A DNA stretch of 64,000 bases from Pelagibius marinus (GTDB taxonomy: Bacteria > Pseudomonadota > Alphaproteobacteria > Kiloniellales > Kiloniellaceae), in the NCBI RefSeq assembly GCF_014925385.1, contig NZ_JACSDK010000016.1, forward strand, positions 1-64,000. The letters run 5' to 3'. Shown piece after piece: positions 8,658 through 17,401 of the stretch. A program made the position numbers and the translations under genes. The notes beneath the pieces are model-generated. The model was not told where the DNA came from, made no database searches, and was given only the letters and a program-made list of their open reading frames with translations. Each line of letters begins with the position of its first letter. Positions within the stretch are counted from its first letter, which is position 1.

Positions 8658-9526
8658 GCCGATACACATTTGGCGGCGACGAGCACATTTTCGTGGAGGT
8701 CGACGAGGCGATGACGCTGGAGGCCTTCTTCGTCAGCCTTTCCATGACCAATGCAGTGCGGGATGCCGGGATCAAGGGTGTCACCGAGATCTGCCCGGCC
8801 AATGCCTCCTTCCAGATCAAATTCGATCCTGACGTGATCCGCCCCGACGACCTGCTGGCGGAACTGAAGCGGCTGGAGGCAACGGCCGAGAACGCCGATC
8901 GCGTGCTGGACACGCGTATCATTGAAATTCCCGTCTATTACCAGGATCCCTGGACGCACGAGACGCTGATGCGGTTCCGCGAGCGGCACCAGGAACCGAA
9001 TGCGACCGACATTGAGTACGCCGCTTCGATCAACGGCTTCGACAGTGTGGAGAAGTTCATTGAGGCACACTCAGGGGCGCCGTGGTTCGTCTCCATGGTC
9101 GGCTTTGTCTCCGGGCTTCCCTTCCTCTATCAGATGGTCGACCGTCCGCGGCAAATCAAAGTACCGAAGTACCTGCGCCCGCGCACGGACACGCCGCGCC
9201 TGACGGTGGGCTACGGCGGCTCCTTTTCCTGCATCTACTCGGTGCGCGGCGCCGGGGGCTACCAGATGTTCGGCATCACGCCCATGCCGATCTTCGATCC
9301 AGAGCAGAAGGTCTCCTACTTGAACGACTTCATGGTGTTCTTCAAGCCGGGTGATATCGTCAAGTTCAAGCCCATCGACCGCAAATCCTACGATGCAGCC
9401 GTCGCCGAGGTTCAGGCCGGAAGTTTTGCGCCGAAAAGCAGCAGCGTCCGCTTCTCGCTCGACGACTACAACGCCGATATCGACGGCACCAACGCCAAGC
9501 TGATGGGGGCCCTCTATGCCGATTAA
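8654..9526 (+). CDS. pxpB: PxpB/KipI-type carboxyltransferase subunit, long variant
   Basis: A 290-residue protein of the AHS1/KipI family, longer than the roughly 220-240 residues usual for PxpB. The conserved core is present in altered form: GFVSGLPFLYQM replaces the common GF-PGFPYL block, and it continues with TPRLTVGYGGSFSCIYS and GGYQMFGITP. In urea carboxylase the equivalent half-domain, paired with the PxpC-like half, moves the carboxyl group from biotin to an amide nitrogen. It overlaps accC by 4 bp and pxpC by 11 bp, so equal production of the subunits is likely. The divergent core suggests a substrate other than 5-oxoproline. Confidence 0.82.
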   Translation: MSRYTFGGDEHIFVEVDEAMTLEAFFVSLSMTNAVRDAGIKGVTEICPANASFQIKFDPDVIRPDDLLAELKRLEATAENADRVLDTRIIEIPVYYQDPWTHETLMRFRERHQEPNATDIEYAASINGFDSVEKFIEAHSGAPWFVSMVGFVSGLPFLYQMVDRPRQIKVPKYLRPRTDTPRLTVGYGGSFSCIYSVRGAGGYQMFGITPMPIFDPEQKVSYLNDFMVFFKPGDIVKFKPIDRKSYDAAVAEVQAGSFAPKSSSVRFSLDDYNADIDGTNAKLMGALYAD

Positions 9527-10490
9527 CGTGATCTCCGCCGGTATCGCCACCACGATCCAGGACCTCGGGCGGCCAGGCTATTACCACCTGGGAATTCCCA
9601 TGGGCGGCGCGATGGACCGCTTGGCCCTGCGGGCGGCCAATCTGCTGGTCGGCAACGACGAAGGGGCGGCGGGGCTCGAATCTGTCTTCGTCGGTCCGGA
9701 GCTGGAAATTACCGAAGATGCAATGGTTGCCGTCTGCGGGGCGGAACTGCCGCCCAAGGTTGACGGCGAGCCGCGCGAGACGTGGACCGCTTTCCAGGTC
9801 AGGGCCGGCCAGGTTCTGTCCTTCGATTTCCTGCAGTCGGGTGCGCGCGCCTACATCGCGATTTCGGGCGGCATAAATACGCCACCAATGCTCGGCAGCC
9901 GATCGACTTACGCCATCGGTGCGCTGGGCGGCGTCAACGGCCGCGCCGTTCAGCCCGGCGACACCCTGCCGCTGGGCAACGGTGCGGACGCTAGAAAGGA
10001 AGGCTTGTCCGTGCCGCAGAAGCTGCGTCGCGGGCCGGGAAATGCCGCCGAGCTGCGCGTCCTGCCGGGGCTGTACTGGCATCGCATCACCGAAGCGGCC
10101 CAGCAGAACTTCTTCGCGGACACCTGGAAAGTGGCCAATGAGGCCGACCGCATGGGATACCGCTTCCAGGGTGGCCGTACGTTGGAGTTTGTGGAGCGCG
10201 AGCAACCATTCAGCGCCGGCGCCGATCCCTCCAACATCACCGATGCCTGCTATCCCTACGGTTCGGTCCAGGTGCCCAGCGGCACCGAGCCGATTGTGCT
10301 GCATCGCGACGCGGTCTCGGGGGGCGGCTACTTCATGCTGGGTACGGTCATATCCGCAGACATGGATCTGATCGGCCAGTTGCAGCCGCATACGCCGACG
10401 CAGTTCGTGCGGGTCGACATGGACAGCGCGCTCACCGCGCGGCACGACCGCACCGCGACCATGAACGCCATCCGTGAAGCTCTCTCCTGA
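9516..10490 (+). CDS. pxpC: PxpC/KipA-type carboxyltransferase subunit
   Basis: A 324-residue AHS2/KipA family protein of normal length. It begins with the hallmark ATTIQDLGRPGYYHLGIPMGGAMD and later has YIAISGGINTPPMLGSRST. It pairs with the preceding PxpB-like chain to make the carboxyltransferase half seen in urea carboxylase and in 5-oxoprolinase. The gene order carrier, biotin carboxylase, PxpB, PxpC supports a biotin-dependent reaction on an amide nitrogen. The substrate is not determined by sequence; 2-pyrrolidinone is my leading candidate because GABA-degrading enzymes follow. Confidence 0.87.
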   Translation: MPINVISAGIATTIQDLGRPGYYHLGIPMGGAMDRLALRAANLLVGNDEGAAGLESVFVGPELEITEDAMVAVCGAELPPKVDGEPRETWTAFQVRAGQVLSFDFLQSGARAYIAISGGINTPPMLGSRSTYAIGALGGVNGRAVQPGDTLPLGNGADARKEGLSVPQKLRRGPGNAAELRVLPGLYWHRITEAAQQNFFADTWKVANEADRMGYRFQGGRTLEFVEREQPFSAGADPSNITDACYPYGSVQVPSGTEPIVLHRDAVSGGGYFMLGTVISADMDLIGQLQPHTPTQFVRVDMDSALTARHDRTATMNAIREALS

Positions 10491-10508
10491 TCCAGAGGAC
10501 CCAAGACC

Positions 10509-11093
10509 ATGACCACGACCACCTATCCGACCCTCTCCCTCGCCGTCGGCGGCGGCAAAAGGGGCGCGCTTCGGTCGATTCTCCTTGCCCTGGCCGGCTC
10601 GGCCTTGCTCTGGACCTCAGCCAAGGTCCAGATTCCCTTTTATCCGGTGCCGATGACCATGCAGACCTTTGTGGTCCTCTTCCTCGGCTTCGTACTGGGG
10701 CCACGCCTCGGGGCGGCGACAGTGCTGCTCTACCTTGCCGAGGGCTTGGTCGGCTTGCCGGTCTTTGCCGGCACGCCGGAAAAGGGGCTGGGGCTGGCCT
10801 ATATGGCCGGACCGACCGGCGGTTACCTGGTGGGTTTTGTGATCTCGGCCTACATCGTCGGCTGGTGTGCGGAACGTGGCTTTGACCGTCGGCTGGTTCC
10901 TGCCGCGCTGTCCGCGCTTGTGGGGCTCATTGTACTCTACGTGGCCGGCCTCGCTTGGCTCGGCTTCGTGGTCGGCTGGGACAAGCCGGTGTTGGCCTGG
11001 GGCCTCTATCCGTTCCTTCCCGGAGAAGGTCTGAAGCTCGCCCTGCTGGCGGCGACGCTGCCTCTCGTCTGGCGTGGCATAGTCCGGCGCTGA
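10509..11093 (+). CDS. bioY: BioY biotin transporter
   Basis: A 194-residue membrane protein of the BioY family with about six hydrophobic segments and the conserved KVQIPFYPVPMTMQTF motif near residue 38. BioY is the substrate-binding S component of ECF-type biotin importers and works with BioMN or a shared energising module, or in some cases alone. No bioM or bioN is nearby. Its place within an operon encoding a biotin carrier and biotin carboxylase makes sense: it supplies the cofactor needed by the pathway enzyme. It starts 18 bp after pxpC. Confidence 0.92.
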   Translation: MTTTTYPTLSLAVGGGKRGALRSILLALAGSALLWTSAKVQIPFYPVPMTMQTFVVLFLGFVLGPRLGAATVLLYLAEGLVGLPVFAGTPEKGLGLAYMAGPTGGYLVGFVISAYIVGWCAERGFDRRLVPAALSALVGLIVLYVAGLAWLGFVVGWDKPVLAWGLYPFLPGEGLKLALLAATLPLVWRGIVRR

Positions 11094-11237
11094 ATGGACC
11101 AGACCCGGCGTCGTGAGGGACATGCCCTGCGCCGGCAAATGCACGTGCCTTCGGAGGAGTCGAATACTTGGACCCCGACGACGGCTCACGCCCCAACGAT
11201 ATACAGTTTCGGGTCATGCCGGCCGGAGGAGTTGCGC

Positions 11238-12512
11238 GTGCCTAATGCCAAGATTGAAGAACGCCGCACAGATGCGATAGCCCGCGGCGTTGGTGTTCAG
11301 ACACAGGTTTTCGCCGACCGTGCCAGAAACGCCGAACTATGGGACGTCGAGGGTCGTCGCTATATCGACTTCGCCTCCGGGATTGCCGTGCTGAACACCG
11401 GGCACTGCCATCCGAAGGTCATGAAGGCGGTTCATGAGCAATTGGATCGATTCACGCACACCTGCCATCAGGTGGTGCCCTACGAGAACTACGTTTCACT
11501 CGCGGAGCGGCTGAATGCCGTCGTGCCGGGCGGCGGCAGGAAGAAGACGATCTTTGTCACCACCGGCGCGGAAGCGCTCGAAAACGCCGTGAAAATCGCC
11601 CGCAGCGCAACCGGGCGCAACGCCGTCGTTGCTTTTTCCGGTGGATTCCATGGCCGCACGTTCATGGGAATGGCGATGACCGGAAAGGTGTTCCCATACA
11701 AGGCGGGCTTCGGGTCTATGCCGAACGACGTTTACCACGTCCCCTTTCCGATGGACCTGCACGGCGTGACCGAAGAAACGTCCATCGCTGCGCTCGACCG
11801 CCTGTTCAAGTCGGATGTCGATCCGGCGCGCGTCGCGGCGCTGGTCATCGAGCCGGTGCAGGGCGAAGGCGGCTTTTATGTGGCACCAAAAAGTTTCATG
11901 CGACACCTGCGCACGGTTTGTGACCGGCACGGCATTCTGTTGATCATTGACGAGGTGCAGACCGGCTTCGCGCGTTGCGGTACACTGTTTGCCATCGAGC
12001 AATACGATGTCGAGCCCGACCTCGTCACCATCGCCAAGAGTCTCGCCGGCGGCTTTCCGCTGGCTGCCGTCACCGGCAAGGCGAGCGTCATGGATGCGCC
12101 GTCACCGGGCGGACTGGGCGGCACCTATGGCGGCAGTCCGATCGGGATTGCGGCGGCCCATGCCGTGCTGGACATCATAGAGGAGGAGGGACTCTGCGAG
12201 CGTGCCAATCGCCTCGGCGCACGATTGAAACATCGGCTGGAATGCCTGCGTGACGAGGTCCCGGAGATCAGTGACATTCGCGGTCCCGGGTTCATGATTG
12301 CCGTTGAATTCAAGGATGCCGCCTCGGGCGCGCCCAGTTCGGCCTTCGCCGGCCGCGTGCGCGAGATCGCGCTTTCAAAGGGATTAATACTGCTTACCTG
12401 CGGTGTCCATGCCAATGTGATCCGCTTTCTGGCACCGATCACTATAGAGAACGCGGTCTTCACCGAAGCCCTCGACATCCTTGAGGCATCCATCCGGACG
12501 GCGCGGGCATGA
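11238..12512 (+). CDS. gabT: 4-aminobutyrate aminotransferase
   Basis: A class III PLP-dependent aminotransferase of 424 residues with strong GabT similarity throughout (RRTDAIARGVG, FASGIAVLNTGHCHPKV, EPVQGEGGFY). The PLP Lys is residue 267 in AKSLAGGFPLAAVTG. It converts GABA and 2-oxoglutarate to succinate semialdehyde and glutamate. I chose GTG at 11238: a GGAGGA site ends 7 bp upstream and the resulting length matches GabT. The earlier in-frame ATG at 11094 would add 48 residues lacking family similarity. It overlaps gabD by 4 bp, and its presence after the pxp-type genes suggests the imported compound yields GABA. Confidence 0.92.
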   Translation: MPNAKIEERRTDAIARGVGVQTQVFADRARNAELWDVEGRRYIDFASGIAVLNTGHCHPKVMKAVHEQLDRFTHTCHQVVPYENYVSLAERLNAVVPGGGRKKTIFVTTGAEALENAVKIARSATGRNAVVAFSGGFHGRTFMGMAMTGKVFPYKAGFGSMPNDVYHVPFPMDLHGVTEETSIAALDRLFKSDVDPARVAALVIEPVQGEGGFYVAPKSFMRHLRTVCDRHGILLIIDEVQTGFARCGTLFAIEQYDVEPDLVTIAKSLAGGFPLAAVTGKASVMDAPSPGGLGGTYGGSPIGIAAAHAVLDIIEEEGLCERANRLGARLKHRLECLRDEVPEISDIRGPGFMIAVEFKDAASGAPSSAFAGRVREIALSKGLILLTCGVHANVIRFLAPITIENAVFTEALDILEASIRTARA

Positions 12513-13996
12513 CGCCCTCGATAGAAGACGCCCTGAGTTCGCGCCTCTCTGATCCCACTCTTGTGCGACCGGCCGGCCTGGTGGGGCCGGATTGGATCGA
12601 TGCTGCCGGAAGCGGCGCCACATTCGCGGTCGACAATCCCTCGACCGGCGAAATCATTGCCAGACTGCCCGAGATGGGTGCGGAAGAAACACGCCGTGCC
12701 ATCGAGGTCGCCTACACTGCCCAGAAAGAATGGGCTCGGCACACCGGCAAGGAGCGCGCCGCCCTCTTGAGTGCGCTCTATGGGCTGATGGTCCGGCATG
12801 CCGACGATCTGGCGGCGATCCTGACCACGGAGATGGGCAAGCCTCTCGCCGAGGCGCGGGGAGAGATCCTCTATGGTGCGTCCTATCTGGAATGGTTCGC
12901 CGAGGAGGCAAAGCGCATACATGGCGATCTGCTGCTCGGCCACCAGCGCGACAAGCGCATCATGGTGATGAAGCAGCCCGTCGGCGTTGCCGGCCTGATC
13001 ACGCCGTGGAACTTCCCAAACGCCATGCTGGCGCGCAAGCTGGCGCCGGCACTGGCGGCTGGCTGCGCAGTCGTCGCCAAGCCGGCCGAGCAGACCCCGC
13101 TCTCAGCCATCGCGCTGGGCGTCCTGGCCGAACGTGCGGGGCTGCCGGCTGGCCTGTTCAACCTAGTCCTCGGCACCGACGGGCCGTCGATTGGTCAGGA
13201 GATGTGCGCCAATCCCAAGCTGCGTAAGATCAGTTTCACCGGCTCCACCGAGGTCGGCCGCATCCTGCTGCGCCAGGGCGCCGAGCAGGTTCTCAAGATG
13301 AGCATGGAACTGGGCGGCAACGCGCCCTTCATCGTCTTTGACGATGCCGACATCGACGCCGCTGTGGAAGGAGCAATGGTGTCGAAGTTCCGCAATGCCG
13401 GCCAGACTTGGGTCTGTGCCAACCGCATTTACGTCCAGCGCGGTGTCTATGATCTCTTCGCGGCGAAGCTGACCCAGAGGGTCGCCGAACTGAAGGTTGG
13501 AGATGGCTTTGAGGAGGATGTGACGACCGGGCCTCTGATCGACGGCCATGGGTTGGCCAAGGTAGAGGATCACATAGGCGATGCGGTTGCCAAGGGTGCC
13601 CGCATCGCCGCGGGCGGCAAGCGCTCGCAGAAGGGGGCGCTGTTTTTCGAGCCGACCATCCTTGCCGGCGTGACGCCGGCGATGAAGATCGCGCGCGAAG
13701 AAACCTTTGGACCGGTCGCCCCGCTCTTCGCCTTCGATACTGTCGAAGACGTGATCGTGCAGGCGAACGATACGGAGTTCGGACTTGCCGCCTATTTCTA
13801 TGCCCGTGACCTGTCGCGCGTCTGGCGCGTTGCCGAGGCGTTAGAGTACGGCATGGTCGGCGTGAATACCGGCCTCATCTCTACAGAAACCGCTCCTTTC
13901 GGCGGCGTGAAACAGTCGGGCCTGGGCCGGGAAGGCTCCTACTATGGAATCCAGGACTATCTGGAGGTGAAGTATGTCTGCTTCGGTGGCATCTAA
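12509..13996 (+). CDS. gabD: Succinate-semialdehyde dehydrogenase, catalytic Cys replaced by Trp
   Basis: A 495-residue aldehyde dehydrogenase of the GabD type, full length. NAD(P)-binding and general-base features are intact: TPWNFPNAM, FTGSTEVG and Glu267 in MELGGN. In the family the nucleophile is the first Cys of GQTCVCANR. Here the codon at 13409-13411 is TGG, giving GQTWVCANR, so residue 301 is Trp and only the second Cys (303) remains. TGG is one base from TGT or TGC. Either the enzyme is inactive, Cys303 has taken over, or the base is a sequencing error. Intended role: oxidise succinate semialdehyde from GabT to succinate. Confidence 0.88.
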   Translation: MTPSIEDALSSRLSDPTLVRPAGLVGPDWIDAAGSGATFAVDNPSTGEIIARLPEMGAEETRRAIEVAYTAQKEWARHTGKERAALLSALYGLMVRHADDLAAILTTEMGKPLAEARGEILYGASYLEWFAEEAKRIHGDLLLGHQRDKRIMVMKQPVGVAGLITPWNFPNAMLARKLAPALAAGCAVVAKPAEQTPLSAIALGVLAERAGLPAGLFNLVLGTDGPSIGQEMCANPKLRKISFTGSTEVGRILLRQGAEQVLKMSMELGGNAPFIVFDDADIDAAVEGAMVSKFRNAGQTWVCANRIYVQRGVYDLFAAKLTQRVAELKVGDGFEEDVTTGPLIDGHGLAKVEDHIGDAVAKGARIAAGGKRSQKGALFFEPTILAGVTPAMKIAREETFGPVAPLFAFDTVEDVIVQANDTEFGLAAYFYARDLSRVWRVAEALEYGMVGVNTGLISTETAPFGGVKQSGLGREGSYYGIQDYLEVKYVCFGGI

Positions 13997-14039
13997 TGTG
14001 TTGCCGAGGATCGCCTTTTCGAGGTCGGCTTGTCCGGAG

Positions 14040-14185
14040 TTGGCACGACCCCGACATTGGGAGGCAGGCGGAGCATGTCCACTCCGCCTCTGAAAGGCAA
14101 CATTAGGGGCCGGGCCGCAGAAAATGTCAGCTGAGGCGCCGTTAACGGACCAAGTAGATTGGCACGGGGAAGGCGGCTCGTGACC
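14040..14185. repeat. 146-bp direct repeat, right copy
   Basis: Second copy of the repeat at 1158-1303, in the same orientation. It starts 43 bp after the gabD stop. Substitutions are scattered, with no insertion or deletion. The rest of the gap to 14388, beyond 14185, contains no gene that I recognise. With the left copy it delimits a 12.7-kb segment containing one complete pathway, consistent with mobilisation or recombination as a unit. Confidence 0.85.
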
Positions 14186-14388
14186 CGTTCCGGACATGTG
14201 TGTTCCTTCCAATGAAAGTCGTTTCTAAATGGTTGTACCTCTGTCTGCTTGGAATGCGGGGGCCTTCTATTCTTTCCATTTCTCGCGATCACCTGGCCGA
14301 TACTCGTTCAGACAACAGCGGGCCACATATCGGCTTGGCGTGGCTTGATTGATCGGGGGCATGGGGGCGGCAGGGCCCAGCTTTCGAC

Positions 14389-15090
14389 TCAGCCGGCTTC
14401 GACTTTGGCGGTGAACATGTACCCGGCGCCATAGACGGTTCGGATCAGACGCGTGGAATCCGACGCCTGCGCCAGGGTCTTGCGCAGCCGCGCCACGCGG
14501 ACGTCGATCGCCCGATCCAGCGTGTTCTCCCGTCCCGCCTTGTCGAGAAGATATTCGCGTGACAGCACCCGGTTCGGCGCTTCGATGAAGGCGCGCAGGA
14601 GGTTGGATTCGGCGGCGCCGAGCTCGATCCTCTCACCATCCGGCTTGACCAGCATCTGGGCGCCGATGTCGAAGAGATAGCCTTCGAAGCGGACGCTTTG
14701 CGCTCCTTCGGCCGGTCGCGCACCGCACTTTGCGCGCCTCAGGGCGCTGCGCACCCGTGCGATCAGCTCGCGCGGCTCGAAGGGTTTGATAATGTAATCG
14801 TCGGCGCCCAGCTCCAGGCCAATAACCCGGTCGCTTGTGTCCCGGCGCCCCGACAGGATGATGATCGGAAAACGCTGCGATTGCCGGATCTGTCCCATCA
14901 GGGCAACACCGTCGCCGTCGGGCAGGCCAAGATCGAGAATGCAAAGATCGGGCGTCGAAGTAGCTAAGCTTCTCAGGAAGTCGCTGCCACAGGAGTGACT
15001 GGCGGTCCGGAACCCGAACTCTGACAGGCAGCGTTCCAGGACCTTCCTGACCTCCGGATCGTCTTCGATGATCGCGATAGTTTCCGGCAT
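14389..15090 (-). CDS. OmpR/PhoB-family response regulator
   Basis: A 233-residue two-domain regulator. The receiver domain (about 1-120) has the acidic pair EDD at residues 9-11, phosphoacceptor Asp53 in ILDLGLPDGDG and the conserved Lys in KPFEP. The C-terminal winged helix (about 135-230) carries the typical ESNLLRAFIEAPNRVLSREYLL and RTVYGAGYMF motifs. It lies 15 bp downstream of the hybrid kinase on the same strand and is its probable phosphorylation partner. Targets are unknown; the divergent Liv operon is the obvious candidate. Confidence 0.93.
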   Translation of the reverse strand: MPETIAIIEDDPEVRKVLERCLSEFGFRTASHSCGSDFLRSLATSTPDLCILDLGLPDGDGVALMGQIRQSQRFPIIILSGRRDTSDRVIGLELGADDYIIKPFEPRELIARVRSALRRAKCGARPAEGAQSVRFEGYLFDIGAQMLVKPDGERIELGAAESNLLRAFIEAPNRVLSREYLLDKAGRENTLDRAIDVRVARLRKTLAQASDSTRLIRTVYGAGYMFTAKVEAG

Positions 15091-15105
15091 CTCGGCACCG
15101 CTCCT

Positions 15106-17046
15106 CTAGACGGTGCGGCCAATCAAGGTGGCCAGCGCCTCTGTCGCGAAGGGCTTGGCCAAAGTGGGATAGGGGCAGGTGGCCGGCAAGTGGCCGTCCC
15201 GCGGCTCGGCATAACCGGTGATCAGGCCGATCCGGATCTCGGGAGCGACTTCCTTGGCCGTCTCGGCCAGGGACAGGCCGTTCATTTCCCCCTGCATGAC
15301 GATATCCGAGATGAGGTAGCGAATCTCCCCCACAGAGTTGATGAACTGCAGCGCCTCCTGTGCGTCTTCGGCTTCCAGCACCCCATAGCCGAGATCGACC
15401 AGTTGGCGCCGGACCACCGCGCGCACCGTTGGATCGTCCTCCACCAGCAGAACCAGTTCGCCCTTGCCGTGCGGTGTCTCGACGGCCGCGTCCGGCGTCT
15501 TCTCCAGTTCGGCATCGCTCTTTGCTTTGGCGCAGGGCAGGAAGAGCGCGACGCGCGTACCGCCGCCAGGTTCCGATTCGATCGTCACCCCGCCGCCGGA
15601 CTGACGCACAAAGCCGTAGACCATGCTCAGTCCCAGCCCGCTGCCCGATCCAAACTGCTTGGTCGTGAAGAAGGGCTCAAAGACTCGCCGCCGAGTTTCT
15701 TCATCCATGCCCTGGCCGCTGTCCTCGACCAGCAGCCGCACGTAGTCGCCGGTCGAAACCTCGAGGTGCTGTGCCTCGTCCCCCGCGAGGTGCAGTTCCG
15801 AGACATCGAAGACGATGCGCCCTGCATCGTGCATCGCGTCGCGGGCGTTGAGCGCCAGGTTCAGCAAGGCGTTCTCGAGCTGCCCCGGGTCGGCCAGAAC
15901 GCTGCGCGGCACCCCCCGGACCTTGGTCGCCACCTCGACCGAGCTAGGGAGCGAGCGGCGCAGCAGGCGCGACATGTCGGCCACCACTGCCTCGACGTCG
16001 ACGGACTGCACCTGAAACTCCCCGCCGCGGGCGAAGGTCAACAGGCGGTTGGTCAAATCGGCGCCCCGCTGGGCAGCGTGGACGGCCGGCTCGAGGTAGT
16101 CCGTTAACTGTTGCTCGTCCTCGATCTTTCCTCTCAGGGCCACCAGATTGCCGAGGATGATGGTCAGCAGATTGTTGAAGTCGTGCGCGATGCCGCCGGT
16201 AAGCCGGCCGACGGCTTCCATCCTCTGCGCCTGGCTCAACACCGCCTCCTGATGCCTCTGCTCCGTTACATCGAGCGAGAGCACGAAACAGCCGCGGATC
16301 TTTCCCTCGTCGTCGCGGTCGGGAATCAGGGTCGAGCGCATCTCGGCATGCCGTCCGTCAGGACCCTTGCGGCGATACTCGTAGGTCACCTCGCGACCCT
16401 CGAGTGCGGCGCTGACAGGGAGCTGCAACTCGGCATAGAGGTCCGGCTCCAACACCTGTTCCACGCGCATGCCGACGATCTCGTCCACTGTCCGACCGAA
16501 CCACTCGGCATAGCGCTTGTTGGCGAAGGTGTATTTGGGTTCCGTATCGATCGTGGCGATGAGGGCAGGGATGGCATCCGTTATCAACCGCAAGCGCTGC
16601 TCGCTTTCGTGCAGGTCCCGGGTCCGCTCGGCCACCACGCGGGCAAGGATTTCCTGCCGCTGACGCTGCTCGGTCACGTCCGTATAGGTGGTCACGAAGC
16701 CACCCTCCGGCAACGGGGTGCCACGAACGGAAATAATTTCCCCGGTCGGCCGCCGACGTTCCAGCTCATGGGGCTCGAAGGCCGCCGCCCGCGTCACCCG
16801 CTCCGCCACCAGTTCGTCGATGTCGCCTTCGCCATACTCACCGCGTTCGGCGTTGTAGCGCATGAAGGCAGAGAATGGCGTGTCCATCCGAGCGAGCGAT
16901 AGCGGAAACCCCAGCAGCTCGAAAAACCGGCGGTTCCAGCCGACCAGCCGCAGGTCGTTGTCGAAAACGGTGAATCCCTGGTTGATGTGATCCAGGGCGG
17001 CTTGCAGCAGCCTCAGCTGTGCGCTTTCCGGCGAATCCTTCGTCAT
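15106..17046 (-). CDS. PAS-containing hybrid sensor histidine kinase
   Basis: A 646-residue soluble hybrid kinase. In order: a PAS_7-type domain (about 10-125), a second PAS domain (about 150-270), a HisKA segment with the phosphoacceptor His in GGIAHDFNNLL (about 290), an HATPase domain with N and G boxes (LNARDAM, DSGQGMDEE), and a C-terminal receiver with Asp in LISDIVMQGEMNG. There are no convincing membrane segments, so it probably senses a cytosolic signal. I start it at 17046, after a GGAG site; a start at 17229 would add 61 low-complexity residues. The first PAS domain closely matches that fused to the divergent LivG. Confidence 0.9.
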   Translation of the reverse strand: MTKDSPESAQLRLLQAALDHINQGFTVFDNDLRLVGWNRRFFELLGFPLSLARMDTPFSAFMRYNAERGEYGEGDIDELVAERVTRAAAFEPHELERRRPTGEIISVRGTPLPEGGFVTTYTDVTEQRQRQEILARVVAERTRDLHESEQRLRLITDAIPALIATIDTEPKYTFANKRYAEWFGRTVDEIVGMRVEQVLEPDLYAELQLPVSAALEGREVTYEYRRKGPDGRHAEMRSTLIPDRDDEGKIRGCFVLSLDVTEQRHQEAVLSQAQRMEAVGRLTGGIAHDFNNLLTIILGNLVALRGKIEDEQQLTDYLEPAVHAAQRGADLTNRLLTFARGGEFQVQSVDVEAVVADMSRLLRRSLPSSVEVATKVRGVPRSVLADPGQLENALLNLALNARDAMHDAGRIVFDVSELHLAGDEAQHLEVSTGDYVRLLVEDSGQGMDEETRRRVFEPFFTTKQFGSGSGLGLSMVYGFVRQSGGGVTIESEPGGGTRVALFLPCAKAKSDAELEKTPDAAVETPHGKGELVLLVEDDPTVRAVVRRQLVDLGYGVLEAEDAQEALQFINSVGEIRYLISDIVMQGEMNGLSLAETAKEVAPEIRIGLITGYAEPRDGHLPATCPYPTLAKPFATEALATLIGRTV

Positions 17047-17401
17047 GGCTCCAACCTTGCCAGCACCAATCTGCACAACGCGAAAAACAGGCATTTCAAG
17101 TCGATGGGCCTGGAGCGGAAGCCGTCTCCGGGCCGGAAGAGGCTTCTCGCAGGTGAGCGGGAAGCAGGTCCTCTTCCTTCTCCCATGCTGCTGCCAAGGT
17201 AGCACAGTCTCTGCGGGAAATCGCGACACCTTGTGGCGTCGAACACTTGAACATTGTTTGCAACACTTTGAAACAATCGGCGCATATCAGTGAAAAGGCT
17301 TCCTCCTACAGTCGGCGCCAAGAGAAATCGTCAGTACTGGGCGATCACGGAGAGCCGGTCCAAGGCAACAGCCTGCTTCAGGGCCGGAAAGGGAGGAAGG
17401 A
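17047..17401. promoter_or_regulatory. Divergent promoter region between sensor kinase and Liv operon
   Basis: No gene is evident in this 355-bp gap. A perfect dyad, ATTGTTT and AAACAAT separated by 11 bp, lies at 17253-17277 within a local AT-rich stretch in otherwise GC-rich DNA, about 125 bp before the PAS-LivG start. It is a reasonable operator for the response regulator encoded nearby, or for another factor. The PAS-LivG start has a very strong GGGAGGAAGGA ribosome site. Confidence 0.45.
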
